NCBI GenBank assembly: GCA_024234955.1
Contig: JACKNK010000006.1
Coordinates: 186,001-250,000 of the forward strand
Reading direction: 5' to 3'
DNA from: Gammaproteobacteria bacterium
GTDB lineage: Bacteria > Pseudomonadota > Gammaproteobacteria > JACKNK01
Length of the DNA: 64,000 nt
Positions 55,949 to 64,000 of this stretch are shown here, in pieces. Below the pieces are notes generated by a model, which saw only the letters and a program-made list of their open reading frames with translations, did no database searches and was not told the DNA's origin. The translations under genes were made by a program, and so were the position numbers. Every line of letters begins with the position of its first letter. Position 1 is the first letter of the stretch.

Positions 55949-56302
55949 TTACCAGCTGAACAGCTTCCACATGGTTGGCACCATGTCCTGCATGTTGCCC
56001 ATCCGGCGCTGGTCGAGTCGCCCATCGCCGTCGGTATCGACGATATAGTAGGCGGGACCGATCGATGGGGTCACGCGGACCATGTAAACCCGGCCGTTCT
56101 GCTTGTATTCCTCAATCCGTGCCGGCCCCTGGGGTGTCTGGATGATGCGCACGTCGGCAGGCGCGATCTGCGACGACTCTTCCGGGATGTCTGCAGGCAT
56201 CGGCGGCGGGATTTCCGGCTCCGGAAATTGCGGGACAGGCGATGCTGCGAACACCGTCGCAGTAAACATCATGGCAGGCAGGGCAAGGCTCAAACGACGC
56301 AT
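55949..56302 (-). CDS. DUF2782-domain periplasmic protein
   Basis: 117 aa. Signal peptide ends FAA. A proline-rich segment (PQFPEPEIPPPMPADIPEES) is followed by VRIIQTPQGPARIEEYKQNG, then RVYMVRVTPSIGPAYYIVDT and the acidic DGDGRLDQRR. It is typically placed back-to-back with polA in gammaproteobacteria. Function unknown. Its stop abuts that of the FecR gene. Confidence 0.88.
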   Translation of the reverse strand: MRRLSLALPAMMFTATVFAASPVPQFPEPEIPPPMPADIPEESSQIAPADVRIIQTPQGPARIEEYKQNGRVYMVRVTPSIGPAYYIVDTDGDGRLDQRRMGNMQDMVPTMWKLFSW

Positions 56303-56429
56303 GGCGGTTTTCCCGATGTGGCAGGCTAAGTTCCCTTAGCGTCCTCAACCCCGGGCGGTTTGTCCAGCCTCGAACACAAGCGGGACGCGCAACGGGCATA
56401 ATGACCGCCTCGAAATTCGCAGGCCCGTC

Positions 56430-59141
56430 ATGTCCGACATCAAGCCCTTCATCCTGATCGACGGCGCGAGCTATCTGTTCCGCGCCTTCCACGCCCTGCC
56501 GCCGCTGACCAATGTGCACGGCGAACCGACCGGTGCGATCTTCGGCGTTGCCAACATGTTGCGGCGCATGCTCGACGAAGACCGCCCTGAACACATTGCC
56601 TTCGTATTCGACGCCAAGGGACCGACCTTCCGCAACGAGATGTACCCGGACTACAAGGCCAATCGCCCGCCGATGCCGCAGGAACTGGCCGTACAGATCG
56701 AACCCTTGCTGACCCTGGTGCGCGCAATGGGCCTGCCGGTGGTGATGGAGTCGGGCGTCGAAGCGGACGACGTGATCGGCACGCTGGCACGCCAAGCCAG
56801 CGCCGAAGGTCGCCACACCCTGATCTCGACCGGCGACAAGGACATTGCCCAGTTGGTCGATGAGCACGTCACCCTGATCAATACCATGACCAATACGCGC
56901 ATGGATCGGGACGGCGTGCGCGCCAAGTTCGGGGTGCCGCCGGAGCGCATCGTCGATTACCTCGCGCTGATCGGGGACAGTGTCGATAACGTGCCGGGCG
57001 TTCCCAAGGTCGGCCCGAAGACGGCGGTCAAATGGCTGGATCAATACGACAGCCTGGACGCGATCATGGCCGCTGCGGACGCGTTTACCGGCAAGATTGG
57101 TGAAAACCTGCGCGCCAGCCTCGAATGGCTGCCGATGGCACGCGAACTGGTGACCATCAAATGCGACGTTCCGCTGGATCGCACACCGGAACAGCTCAAT
57201 CTTGCGCCCGCCGACACCGATACCCTGAAGACGCTGCTGGCCCGGTTCGAGTTCACCACCTGGCTCGCTCAAATCGAGGCAGGCAGTGATTCAAGCACCG
57301 CCCCGATCGTGGCCGCACCCGTTCCCGATGCCGCGCCCGAATACGACATCGTGCTCAGCGCCGACCAACTCCATCACTGGATGGCGCGCCTGGAAGAGGC
57401 GGAACTGTTCGCCTTCGACACCGAAACCACCAGCCTGGATTACATGCAGGCGCGCATCGTCGGCTGCTCGTTCGCGGTCGAAGCGGGCAAGGCCGCGTAT
57501 GTGCCGCTTGCGCACGATTACCCGGGCGCTCCCGAGCAACTCGATCTGCAAGTCGTGCTCGCCCGTCTCAAGCCGCTGCTTGAAGACCCCAAGAAGCTCA
57601 AAGTCGGACAAAACCTGAAATACGACATGGCGGTACTCGCCAATCACGGTATCGCGCTGGCCGGGATCGCGTTCGACACCATGCTGGAGTCGTATGTCGC
57701 CGATTCCACCGGCAGTCGTCACGACATGGATTCCCTCGCCGAGAAGTATCTGGGCAAACAGACCATCCATTTTGAGGACATCGCCGGCAAAGGTGCCAAG
57801 CAGCTGCGTTTCAACGACATAGCGATCGACGATGCCGGGCCATATGCCGCCGAAGACGCCGACATTACCCTGCGCCTGCATCAGGCCTTGTGGCCGCGTG
57901 TGGCGGCGCAGGAAGGCACCAAATCGGTGTTCGAAAACATCGAGTTGCCGCTGATTCCGGTTTTGTCGCGGATGGAACGCGGCGGCGTGCTGATCGATGT
58001 CGCGCAGCTCAAACGTCAGTCCACCGAGATGGCGAAACGCATCCTGCAACTGGAAAAGCAGGCGCACGAAGCCGCCGGTCAACCGTTCAATCTGGGCTCA
58101 CCGAAGCAGTTGCAGGAAATTCTCTACGGCAAGCTGGGCATCGAGGTCATCAAGAAGACGCCGAAAGGACAACCTTCGACCGCCGAAGAGGTGCTCGAAC
58201 AACTCGCCGAGACCCATGCCCTTCCGCGCCTTATCCTCGATTGGCGCGGCCTCTCCAAGCTCAAGTCCACCTATACCGATCGTCTGCCCGAGCAGCTCAA
58301 TCCGGACACCGGGCGCGTTCATACCTCCTACCATCAAGCCGTGGCTGCCACCGGGCGGTTGTCCTCGTCGGACCCGAACCTGCAGAACATTCCGGTGCGC
58401 AGCGAGGAAGGGCGACGTATCCGCCAGGCCTTCATCGCCCCGCCAGGCCAGATCGTGATGGCGGCCGACTATTCCCAGATCGAACTGCGCATCATGGCGC
58501 ATCTGTCCGGCGATGCCGGGCTGCTGGATGCCTTCGCGCACGGCGCCGACATCCATCGAGCCACGGCGGCAGAGGTGTTCGGACGTAACCCGGACGATGT
58601 TTCCAGCAACGAGCGCCGTGCCGCCAAGGCGATCAATTTCGGCTTGATCTATGGGATGTCTGCGTTCGGCCTGTCACGGCAGCTCGGTATCGAGCCCAAG
58701 GAGGCGCAGAAATACGTGGACCTGTATTTCGAGCGCTACCCCGGGGTAAAGGATTTCATGGAACGCACCCGCAAGCAGGCCCGTGAACAAGGCTTTGTGG
58801 AGACCGTGTTCGGTCGGCGCCTGTACCTGCCTGAGATCAATTCCAGCAATGTGCCCCGTCGTCAGGGTGCGGAGCGCGCCGCGATCAATGCGCCGATGCA
58901 GGGCACTGCCGCCGACATCATCAAGCGAGCGATGATCGCGGTGGATGCCTGGATCGAGAAGAAATCACCGCCCTTACGCATGGTCATGCAGGTCCACGAC
59001 GAACTGGTGTTCGAAGTGGACGCCGGTTTTGCCGACCAGGCCGAGAAGCAGATCGTCAAACTCATGGCCGGGGCCGCCGAACTGGCGGTTCCACTGGTCG
59101 TTGACGTCGGGCGCGGAATCAACTGGGATGAAGCCCATTAA
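56430..59141 (+). CDS. polA: DNA polymerase I
   Basis: 903 aa full length. 5'-3' exonuclease 1-290 (FILIDGASYLFRAFHALPPL, GVEADDVIGTLA). 3'-5' exonuclease with FAFDTETTSLD, so the first proofreading acidic residues are kept. Polymerase domain with DYSQIELRIMAHLS (motif A), INFGLIYGMSAFGLSRQLGI (motif B) and VHDELVFEV (motif C). Confidence 0.97.
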   Translation: MSDIKPFILIDGASYLFRAFHALPPLTNVHGEPTGAIFGVANMLRRMLDEDRPEHIAFVFDAKGPTFRNEMYPDYKANRPPMPQELAVQIEPLLTLVRAMGLPVVMESGVEADDVIGTLARQASAEGRHTLISTGDKDIAQLVDEHVTLINTMTNTRMDRDGVRAKFGVPPERIVDYLALIGDSVDNVPGVPKVGPKTAVKWLDQYDSLDAIMAAADAFTGKIGENLRASLEWLPMARELVTIKCDVPLDRTPEQLNLAPADTDTLKTLLARFEFTTWLAQIEAGSDSSTAPIVAAPVPDAAPEYDIVLSADQLHHWMARLEEAELFAFDTETTSLDYMQARIVGCSFAVEAGKAAYVPLAHDYPGAPEQLDLQVVLARLKPLLEDPKKLKVGQNLKYDMAVLANHGIALAGIAFDTMLESYVADSTGSRHDMDSLAEKYLGKQTIHFEDIAGKGAKQLRFNDIAIDDAGPYAAEDADITLRLHQALWPRVAAQEGTKSVFENIELPLIPVLSRMERGGVLIDVAQLKRQSTEMAKRILQLEKQAHEAAGQPFNLGSPKQLQEILYGKLGIEVIKKTPKGQPSTAEEVLEQLAETHALPRLILDWRGLSKLKSTYTDRLPEQLNPDTGRVHTSYHQAVAATGRLSSSDPNLQNIPVRSEEGRRIRQAFIAPPGQIVMAADYSQIELRIMAHLSGDAGLLDAFAHGADIHRATAAEVFGRNPDDVSSNERRAAKAINFGLIYGMSAFGLSRQLGIEPKEAQKYVDLYFERYPGVKDFMERTRKQAREQGFVETVFGRRLYLPEINSSNVPRRQGAERAAINAPMQGTAADIIKRAMIAVDAWIEKKSPPLRMVMQVHDELVFEVDAGFADQAEKQIVKLMAGAAELAVPLVVDVGRGINWDEAH

Positions 59142-59162
59142 CCCACGTCGAGGGAAATCGTA

Positions 59163-59312
59163 ATGGCCGAATGGCTGGTGGAAAATTTCATCTGGGTCGG
59201 ACTTGGCATCGTTGTGCTGCTGGTCGGCATCAAGGTCGTGATCGGCGGGATGCTTAAAAAGCTCATGGATGATTCTGCGGCGGCCAACGCCGACGCAAGC
59301 AACCAGGACTGA
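59163..59312 (+). CDS. Small single-helix membrane protein upstream of the NapC fusion
   Basis: 49 aa, MAEWLVENFIWVGLGIVVLL then VGIKVVIGGM and a charged tail KKLMDDSAAANADASNQD. One transmembrane helix with a short cytosolic end. AGGGAAA precedes the ATG. It begins 21 bases after polA and ends 13 bases before the haem protein, so it may be a subunit for assembly of that protein. Confidence 0.65.
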   Translation: MAEWLVENFIWVGLGIVVLLVGIKVVIGGMLKKLMDDSAAANADASNQD

Positions 59313-59325
59313 TTCCGAGGTATCC

Positions 59326-60270
59326 ATGCGTCGCGATTTGTTCGAACGCGAACCCCGCCGAAGCGCCTGGGGGGGCTTGCTCCTGATTCTGGTGGGCATC
59401 GGCCTCGCGCTTGGCGTCGATTACGGCGTGAAGCAATCCAACGCCGATACCTTCTGCACCTCCTGTCATTCCATGCAATGGGTGGCGGCGGAAGCCGGAC
59501 ACGGCGGACATGCGCACAATCCCAGCGGCGTCACCGCCAGGTGCGCCGATTGCCATGTCCCCCGCGATCCCGGTCCCTTGCTCTGGAACAAGCTGATGGC
59601 CGCCAGGAGTTTGCTCGCGGAATATCGGGGCGAGCTGGAGACGGAGGCGCAGTTCGAAGCCCATCGTTTCGATCTCGCCGAAACCGTGTGGCAACGCATG
59701 CTCGCCAACGATTCACGCGAGTGCCGCGCCTGTCATGACGCGCAGGCAATGGATACCGTCCGCCAGAATTCGCACGCCGCCAGCAAACACGAACAGGCGG
59801 AACGCGATCATCAGACCTGCGTCGAATGTCACAAGGGGATCGCCCATACGATGCCTGCGGAACCGGTAATCGCCAACACAGCCAATCCCGCAACGTCGCC
59901 AACCGAGCCTCATGGCCCGATCGTGCTGGACGATCTGACGCTGCAACCGATCCAGCCCGACTCGCCCCTTCCGCCGCCGCCTGTTCCCCCCGCAGCGACC
60001 AACCTGGATCGAACTTTTGTGATGGCCTCACAGTGTTTCGGATGTCATGGGGTGGATGGCATTTCTGCCGGGCCAGCGACCCCAAGCATCGCCGGCCTCC
60101 CTCACGACTCTCTGCGGGATTCGATGCGGGATATGCGTAGCGGCAAGCAGCCCAGCACGATCATGGGGCGCTTGTTGACGGGACTGTCCGACGCCGACAT
60201 CGATGCGCTGGCCAACTATTTCAGTCGCCTGCCTGATCTCCGGCCAGCACAGATTGCCGATCCGGAATAG
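59326..60270 (+). CDS. NapC/NirT-type cytochrome fused to a C-terminal cytochrome c domain (pentahaem)
   Basis: 314 aa from ATG 59326 (GAGG upstream). One N-terminal membrane helix (GLLLILVGIGLALGVDYGV) anchors a quinol-oxidising NapC/NirT-like domain with haem sites C44-H48, C73-H77, C133-H137 and C165-H169. After a Pro-rich hinge (about 205-223) a class I cytochrome c follows with C237-FG-C240-H241. Five haems in total. It would pass quinol electrons straight to a periplasmic acceptor. No reductase gene follows. Confidence 0.9.
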   Translation: MRRDLFEREPRRSAWGGLLLILVGIGLALGVDYGVKQSNADTFCTSCHSMQWVAAEAGHGGHAHNPSGVTARCADCHVPRDPGPLLWNKLMAARSLLAEYRGELETEAQFEAHRFDLAETVWQRMLANDSRECRACHDAQAMDTVRQNSHAASKHEQAERDHQTCVECHKGIAHTMPAEPVIANTANPATSPTEPHGPIVLDDLTLQPIQPDSPLPPPPVPPAATNLDRTFVMASQCFGCHGVDGISAGPATPSIAGLPHDSLRDSMRDMRSGKQPSTIMGRLLTGLSDADIDALANYFSRLPDLRPAQIADPE

Positions 60271-60567
60271 ACGAGGACGATTCGTCCTCCAGGCCCTGTG
60301 TATTGGCAAAACATCACCGCAATGACAGACGCTGCGGCGGACAGGACGCCGATGCCTACTCTTTGAAAAGCCACCTCGAGATAAGCATACCGGGGCAGAT
60401 TCCAGTAATCACCGCGAAACTGAAGAACACCGCCGGCACATAAAATAGCCAGTGAACGTCGCGGAATCCTGGTTAGCGATTTCTAACAATACAGATTCCC
60501 GTTGCATATCTCGGTTTGGATGACCGAATGAACACGTATTGCGGTCTTGCGACCACGCCAGCAATGG
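60271..60567. other. Gap downstream of the NapC fusion gene
   Basis: About 300 bp without an intact gene. It contains only the 38-residue remnant at 60356-60472 and no terminator that I could see. Confidence 0.6.
60356..60472 (-). pseudogene. Possible remnant of a DUF2892-like membrane protein
   Basis: A 38-codon open stretch on the minus strand, directly bounded upstream by a stop (60473-60475), encodes HWLFYVPAVFFSFAVITGIC followed by PGMLISRWLFKE. The hydrophobic helix with GICPGML resembles the end of DUF2892-type membrane proteins found beside TauE and sulfur genes. There is no start codon, so it is a decayed fragment or chance. Confidence 0.35.
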
Positions 60568-61362
60568 TCAGATCGACATCAGACGTATTGCGACCAAGGC
60601 AAGAAAGCCCGCGAACACGCGCCGCAAGACCTTTTCCGGGAGAAGGTACGCCAGGCGGGTGCCAATCGGGGCGGTGAACAGGCTGGCGCCGGCGATCGCC
60701 ATCATTGCCGGCCATGACAGGTAACCAATCTGAGCGCCGCCGGTCGCCTCGCCAATACCGTTCATCAGAAACCCGATCGCGCCGGCGAGCGCTATTGGGA
60801 TGCCCATCGCCGCTGCAGTACCAATCGCCTCCCGGATCGAGACCCGACACCATCGCAACATGGGCACGGACAAGGTCCCGCCTCCGATCCCGAGGACACT
60901 CGACACGGTACCGATCAGCGTACCTGCGCCGAAGAGCGTCCATCTTCCGGGCAGACTCCGATGTGCGTCGGGTTCCTTCCCGAAAGCCAATTCCAGTGCA
61001 ATAAGCAATTCAAAGCCGCCGAACAGGCGGCGCAGCAGATCGCCACTCATTGCGTCGGCCAGGGCCGCACCGAGCAAAGCGCCAATCAGAAGGCCAGGGG
61101 TCGCGGCACGCCATACAGGCCAGAGCACCCCATTGCGGCGGTGATGCGCGCGCGTTGAGGCAATCGCCGTGAACACGATCACCGCCAACGAGGTACCGAC
61201 CGCAACGTGAACGATGTACGTGGCGGGCGGTGCGTAGTCAGAGCCCAGCAAGGGCAGGCTGAAAATCAGCGCCGGAACGATGATCAGACCCCCTCCAACC
61301 CCGAGCAGTCCGGCCGCGACGCCCGACATAAGTCCGGTAGCGATGAACGCCGCAAGCGCCAT
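60568..61362 (-). CDS. TauE/SafE-family sulfite/sulfonate exporter
   Basis: 264 aa with about eight helices. The repeat-type motifs GLMSGVAAGLLGVGGGLIIV and GTLIGTVSSVLGIGGGTLSV are the two GVGGG elements of TauE/SafE. It exports sulfite, sulfoacetate or similar anions, fitting sulfur metabolism. Downstream on the same strand is the DUF2892-like remnant; upstream, 14 bp away, is aroK. Confidence 0.92.
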   Translation of the reverse strand: MALAAFIATGLMSGVAAGLLGVGGGLIIVPALIFSLPLLGSDYAPPATYIVHVAVGTSLAVIVFTAIASTRAHHRRNGVLWPVWRAATPGLLIGALLGAALADAMSGDLLRRLFGGFELLIALELAFGKEPDAHRSLPGRWTLFGAGTLIGTVSSVLGIGGGTLSVPMLRWCRVSIREAIGTAAAMGIPIALAGAIGFLMNGIGEATGGAQIGYLSWPAMMAIAGASLFTAPIGTRLAYLLPEKVLRRVFAGFLALVAIRLMSI

Positions 61363-61376
61363 CCAAAGGTTGGCGC

Positions 61377-61937
61377 TCAGAAACGGCGCTCCTGGTATTG
61401 GGTGAGTTCACGCAGCAGGCGATCGACCACCACGGGGACCGGCTTGCCGTCGGTTTCCAGAATTACATCCGCCACCTCGGTATAAAGCGGATCGCGAATC
61501 TTGAAGAGCGATTCAAGCCGCGCACGCGGATCGTCGGTTTGCAGCAAGGGGCGGTTCTTATCGTGCGCGGTGCGCTTGAGTTGCTGATCGATGGAAGTGC
61601 GCAGATAGATCGTGACACCCCGCTCCTGCAAGCACCGACGATTCTCCTCCGCAAGGACCGCACCGCCACCTGTGGCCAGAACGATCCCGGTCATTGCGGT
61701 GAGATCGTCGATCACAGCCGCTTCGCGGCGCCGGAAACCTTCCTCACCCTCGAGTTCAAAAATCAGCGGGATGTCGGCCCCGGTGCGCTCGACAATCTCT
61801 CGGTCACTATCAATGAAAGGTCGTTTCATCACCGCAGCGAGCCTGCGACCAATCGTGGACTTTCCGGCCCCCATCGGGCCGACGAGAAACAGATTGTCCG
61901 TCAACCCCGATGGCGGTGGCGTACGACGCCGGCTCAT
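61377..61937 (-). CDS. aroK: Shikimate kinase
   Basis: 186 aa. Phosphorylates shikimate. Walker A GPMGAGKSTIGRRLA, DSDREIVERTG, and TGIVLATGGGAVLAEENRRC. The usual aroB partner is missing downstream, replaced by a TauE gene. Start overlaps the pilQ stop (ATGA). Confidence 0.93.
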   Translation of the reverse strand: MSRRRTPPPSGLTDNLFLVGPMGAGKSTIGRRLAAVMKRPFIDSDREIVERTGADIPLIFELEGEEGFRRREAAVIDDLTAMTGIVLATGGGAVLAEENRRCLQERGVTIYLRTSIDQQLKRTAHDKNRPLLQTDDPRARLESLFKIRDPLYTEVADVILETDGKPVPVVVDRLLRELTQYQERRF

Positions 61938-64000
61938 TTGCGAGCCAGATCGATCTTGTCGATGATCTCCGGGGTGATGAACACCAACAGTTCATTCTTG
62001 CTATCGCTTTGTGCGGTGCGCTTGAACAGATTTCCGACCACCGGCAGGTCTCCGAAGAACGGCACCTTGTTCACCGCGTGGCTCAGGCTGCGCTCGTAAA
62101 CGCCGCCCAGGACCAGGGTTTCGTCGTTATCGACCAGCACCGTAGAGGTGATCTCGCGCGTGGCGATCGCGATCTGCCCGGGGATTGTCGTGTCATCCGG
62201 GTCCTGTTTCTTCAGCGCAATCTCCATGATCACCCGATTGTCCGGGGTGATCTGCGGGGTCACATTCAGCTCCAGCACCGCCTCCTTGAATTCAATGCTC
62301 ACCGTGGCATTGGCACCCGTGCCCTCAACGGACTGGTATGGAATCTCGATACCCTGGGAAATCTTGGCGGGCGCACGATCCGCCGTGACGACACGCGGAC
62401 TGGCCACAGTTTCTGACCGGCCATCAATCTGCGCGGCGGTCAATTCGAGGCGCAGCAGGTACTTGCCGACCGACCCGATCGCCAAACCGATGCCGCTGGT
62501 GGCGGCCGCAACCGGGAGATCGACCAGGAACTGCTCCTGTCCAGCCGTACCCGAATTGAAGCCGGCGGCGGTTTCCACCGGGTTCCAGGTGCGTCCCGCA
62601 CCGACGGAACCGCCTGCGGCGGTGAAGAAATTCGTGGTGGGGTCATAGTGGTCATACCCCAGGCCGAACTGGACGCCGAGGTCCTTGGAGAACGTATCGC
62701 TCGCGATGACGATGCGGGACTCGATCATGACCTGGCGGATGGGTATATCGAGTTGGTCCAGGACGGCCTTGATCTGATTCAAACGATCCTCGGTGTCCTG
62801 AATCAGGATGCTGTTGGTGCGTTCATCGGCCTTGGCGGTGCCGCGCGCCGACAGCAGACCCCCGGTATTCGCGGCGGTATCCGCCGTGGCGGTCGCCGCC
62901 GCCTCACCCGCCGCTGCCGCGTCGCCGCCAGCTGCATCACCGCCACCGGCATTGCCACTTAATAGTTTTTCGATGTCACCCGCCGAGGCATATCTCAGGC
63001 GAATGATCTCGGTGACCAGCGGTGCCAGTTCCTGAATCTGCTGCTTTGATTCGAGCTCCAGCTTTTCACGCGCCGCAATTTCCTCGCTCGGCGCCACCAG
63101 AATGACGTTGTCCTTGCGACGCATGGCCAGGCCCTGCGTCTTGAGGATGATGTCCAGGGCATGGTCCCAGGGCACCTGCTTCAGGCGAAGGGTCAGATTC
63201 CCCGTCACCGTGTCGCTCACCACGATATTCAGGCCGGTGAAATCGGCAATGATCTGCAGAATCGCACGGGTCTCGATATTCTGGAAATTCAGCGATAAGC
63301 GTTCCCCGGTGTATTCCTTCTCGCCCTCGGCACTGGGGATTTCCGCCTTGTCCGGTGGAGGCGGCTCCGCGATTTCGACGGTGAACAGCTCATTGGTCTG
63401 ATAAGCGCTTTGTACATAGTCACCGGCGCTGGTGATGACGATACGGGTGTCGTTACCGCGTAGCATGGCATCCACGGTGCGCACCGGCGTCGCAAAGTCG
63501 ATGACGTCAAGCAGACGCTCCAAGCGCTCCGGCACCTTGGTTTCGCGGACTTCAACGACTACCTGCTCACCGGTTCGGTTCACATCCACAATGGTCTGCG
63601 GGTCGGTCAAGCGAATCTCGACCAGGCCCTGGCCCTTGTCACCGCGCCGGAAATCGATGTTTTCGATGCTACGCGCGGATGGTGCCGATCCGGTTGCGGC
63701 TTTTCCAAACGGGGCGAGCGTCAGCGCAATGACATTGCCACCGCGCCGCAGGGTCTCGTAACTGACCGGACCGGTGAGTGAAATGACGGCGCGCGTCCGA
63801 TCTCCGCCCTCCACCAGCTGTACGCCACCGATCAATCCGATGGCGTAGGGCAGATAGCTCTGGCCGACATTGTTGAGCGTGCCGGGAAAATCGAGCACCA
63901 GGCGGTTCGGGCGCTCCAACATGAAACTCCGCGCCACAGGCGGTTCTGCGGTGAACTCGAACAACAACTCCGTGGCGGTGGCGGCTTCGTTCAGCTTTAC
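61934..64000 (-). CDS. pilQ: Type IV pilus secretin PilQ (5' truncated)
   Basis: 689 codons in the window; the open frame runs past the right edge. AMIN-type domain near the N-terminal end (RSFMLERPNRLVLDFPGTLN). Then STN/secretin N domains (LNFQNIETRAILQIIADFTG then LNIVVSD) and an unusual Ala/Gly-rich insert (about residues 347-377 of this fragment, AAGEAAATATADTAAN) before the secretin core (VPFFGDLPVVGNLFKRT, ending ELLVFITPEII). It forms the outer-membrane pore for type IV pili. Four-base overlap with aroK is typical of pilMNOPQ-aroKB loci. Confidence 0.95.
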   Translation of the reverse strand, partial: VKLNEAATATELLFEFTAEPPVARSFMLERPNRLVLDFPGTLNNVGQSYLPYAIGLIGGVQLVEGGDRTRAVISLTGPVSYETLRRGGNVIALTLAPFGKAATGSAPSARSIENIDFRRGDKGQGLVEIRLTDPQTIVDVNRTGEQVVVEVRETKVPERLERLLDVIDFATPVRTVDAMLRGNDTRIVITSAGDYVQSAYQTNELFTVEIAEPPPPDKAEIPSAEGEKEYTGERLSLNFQNIETRAILQIIADFTGLNIVVSDTVTGNLTLRLKQVPWDHALDIILKTQGLAMRRKDNVILVAPSEEIAAREKLELESKQQIQELAPLVTEIIRLRYASAGDIEKLLSGNAGGGDAAGGDAAAAGEAAATATADTAANTGGLLSARGTAKADERTNSILIQDTEDRLNQIKAVLDQLDIPIRQVMIESRIVIASDTFSKDLGVQFGLGYDHYDPTTNFFTAAGGSVGAGRTWNPVETAAGFNSGTAGQEQFLVDLPVAAATSGIGLAIGSVGKYLLRLELTAAQIDGRSETVASPRVVTADRAPAKISQGIEIPYQSVEGTGANATVSIEFKEAVLELNVTPQITPDNRVIMEIALKKQDPDDTTIPGQIAIATREITSTVLVDNDETLVLGGVYERSLSHAVNKVPFFGDLPVVGNLFKRTAQSDSKNELLVFITPEIIDKIDLARK

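Overview
The window looks like a chromosomal segment of a GC-rich, respiring gammaproteobacterium. Gamma-typical markers are rsmJ, ttcA, bioC, a DUF2782 gene divergent from polA, pilQ-aroK, a HopJ-family gene and cpdA. Respiratory genes (a tandem-haem cytochrome c, a NapC/NirT-type cytochrome fused to a fifth haem domain, molybdopterin genes moeA-moaC-moaD and an FNR-type regulator) suggest flexible, possibly anaerobic or sulfur-linked electron transfer. Three proteins end in PEP-CTERM-like sorting tails, and one gene resembles the polysaccharide deacetylase of exosortase loci. The genus cannot be told from this sequence alone.

Layout. 0-8.5 kb: the end of a DUF2156-like gene, a solute-binding protein, gloA, obg-proB, trxC, a PEP-CTERM-like protein, then a three-gene minus-strand operon (DUF6858-like, His-rich protein, SLAC1/TDT channel) divergent from a Crp/Fnr regulator with a perfect TTGA-N6-TCAA box between them, then sodB. 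8.5-16 kb: a palindrome bracketed by duplicated terminators, an ECF sigma/anti-sigma pair, clpX, a tiny secreted Cys/His peptide, MOSC-rsmJ-bioC, an RsmB-type methyltransferase and yegP. 16-21 kb: a variable island with a single-chain MmeI-like restriction-modification enzyme and a REP-associated transposase set among eight 36-bp REP elements. 21-28.6 kb: moeA-moaC-moaD, converging on a five-gene glycoconjugate operon whose genes all overlap.

28.8-48 kb: membrane cytochrome c, SemiSWEET, PEP-CTERM-like proteins, M61 peptidase, NfeD-stomatin, ttcA, a periplasmic rhodanese, ispB with a good sigma-70 promoter, tRNA-Pro(CGG), cpdA-sirB1-like-NnrU-like, a 65-aa protein coupled to a membrane-spanning SMC/SbcC-like ATPase, and rsmE. 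46.6-56 kb: a cyclic-nucleotide-flavoured region. One operon encodes a GNAT-type N-acyltransferase fused to a cNMP-binding domain, a methyltransferase and a second cNMP-binding protein. The other encodes a TPR/beta-barrel outer-membrane protein, a CHASE2 adenylate cyclase and an 896-aa FecR-domain protein with a duplicated C-terminal module. 56-64 kb: DUF2782, polA, a small membrane protein plus the five-haem NapC fusion, TauE/SafE, aroK and the 5'-truncated pilQ.

The strongest candidates for undescribed biology are the FecR/CHASE2/barrel operon, the acyltransferase-cNMP operon and the FNR-box-controlled SLAC1 operon. No CRISPR array, prophage or rRNA operon was seen.
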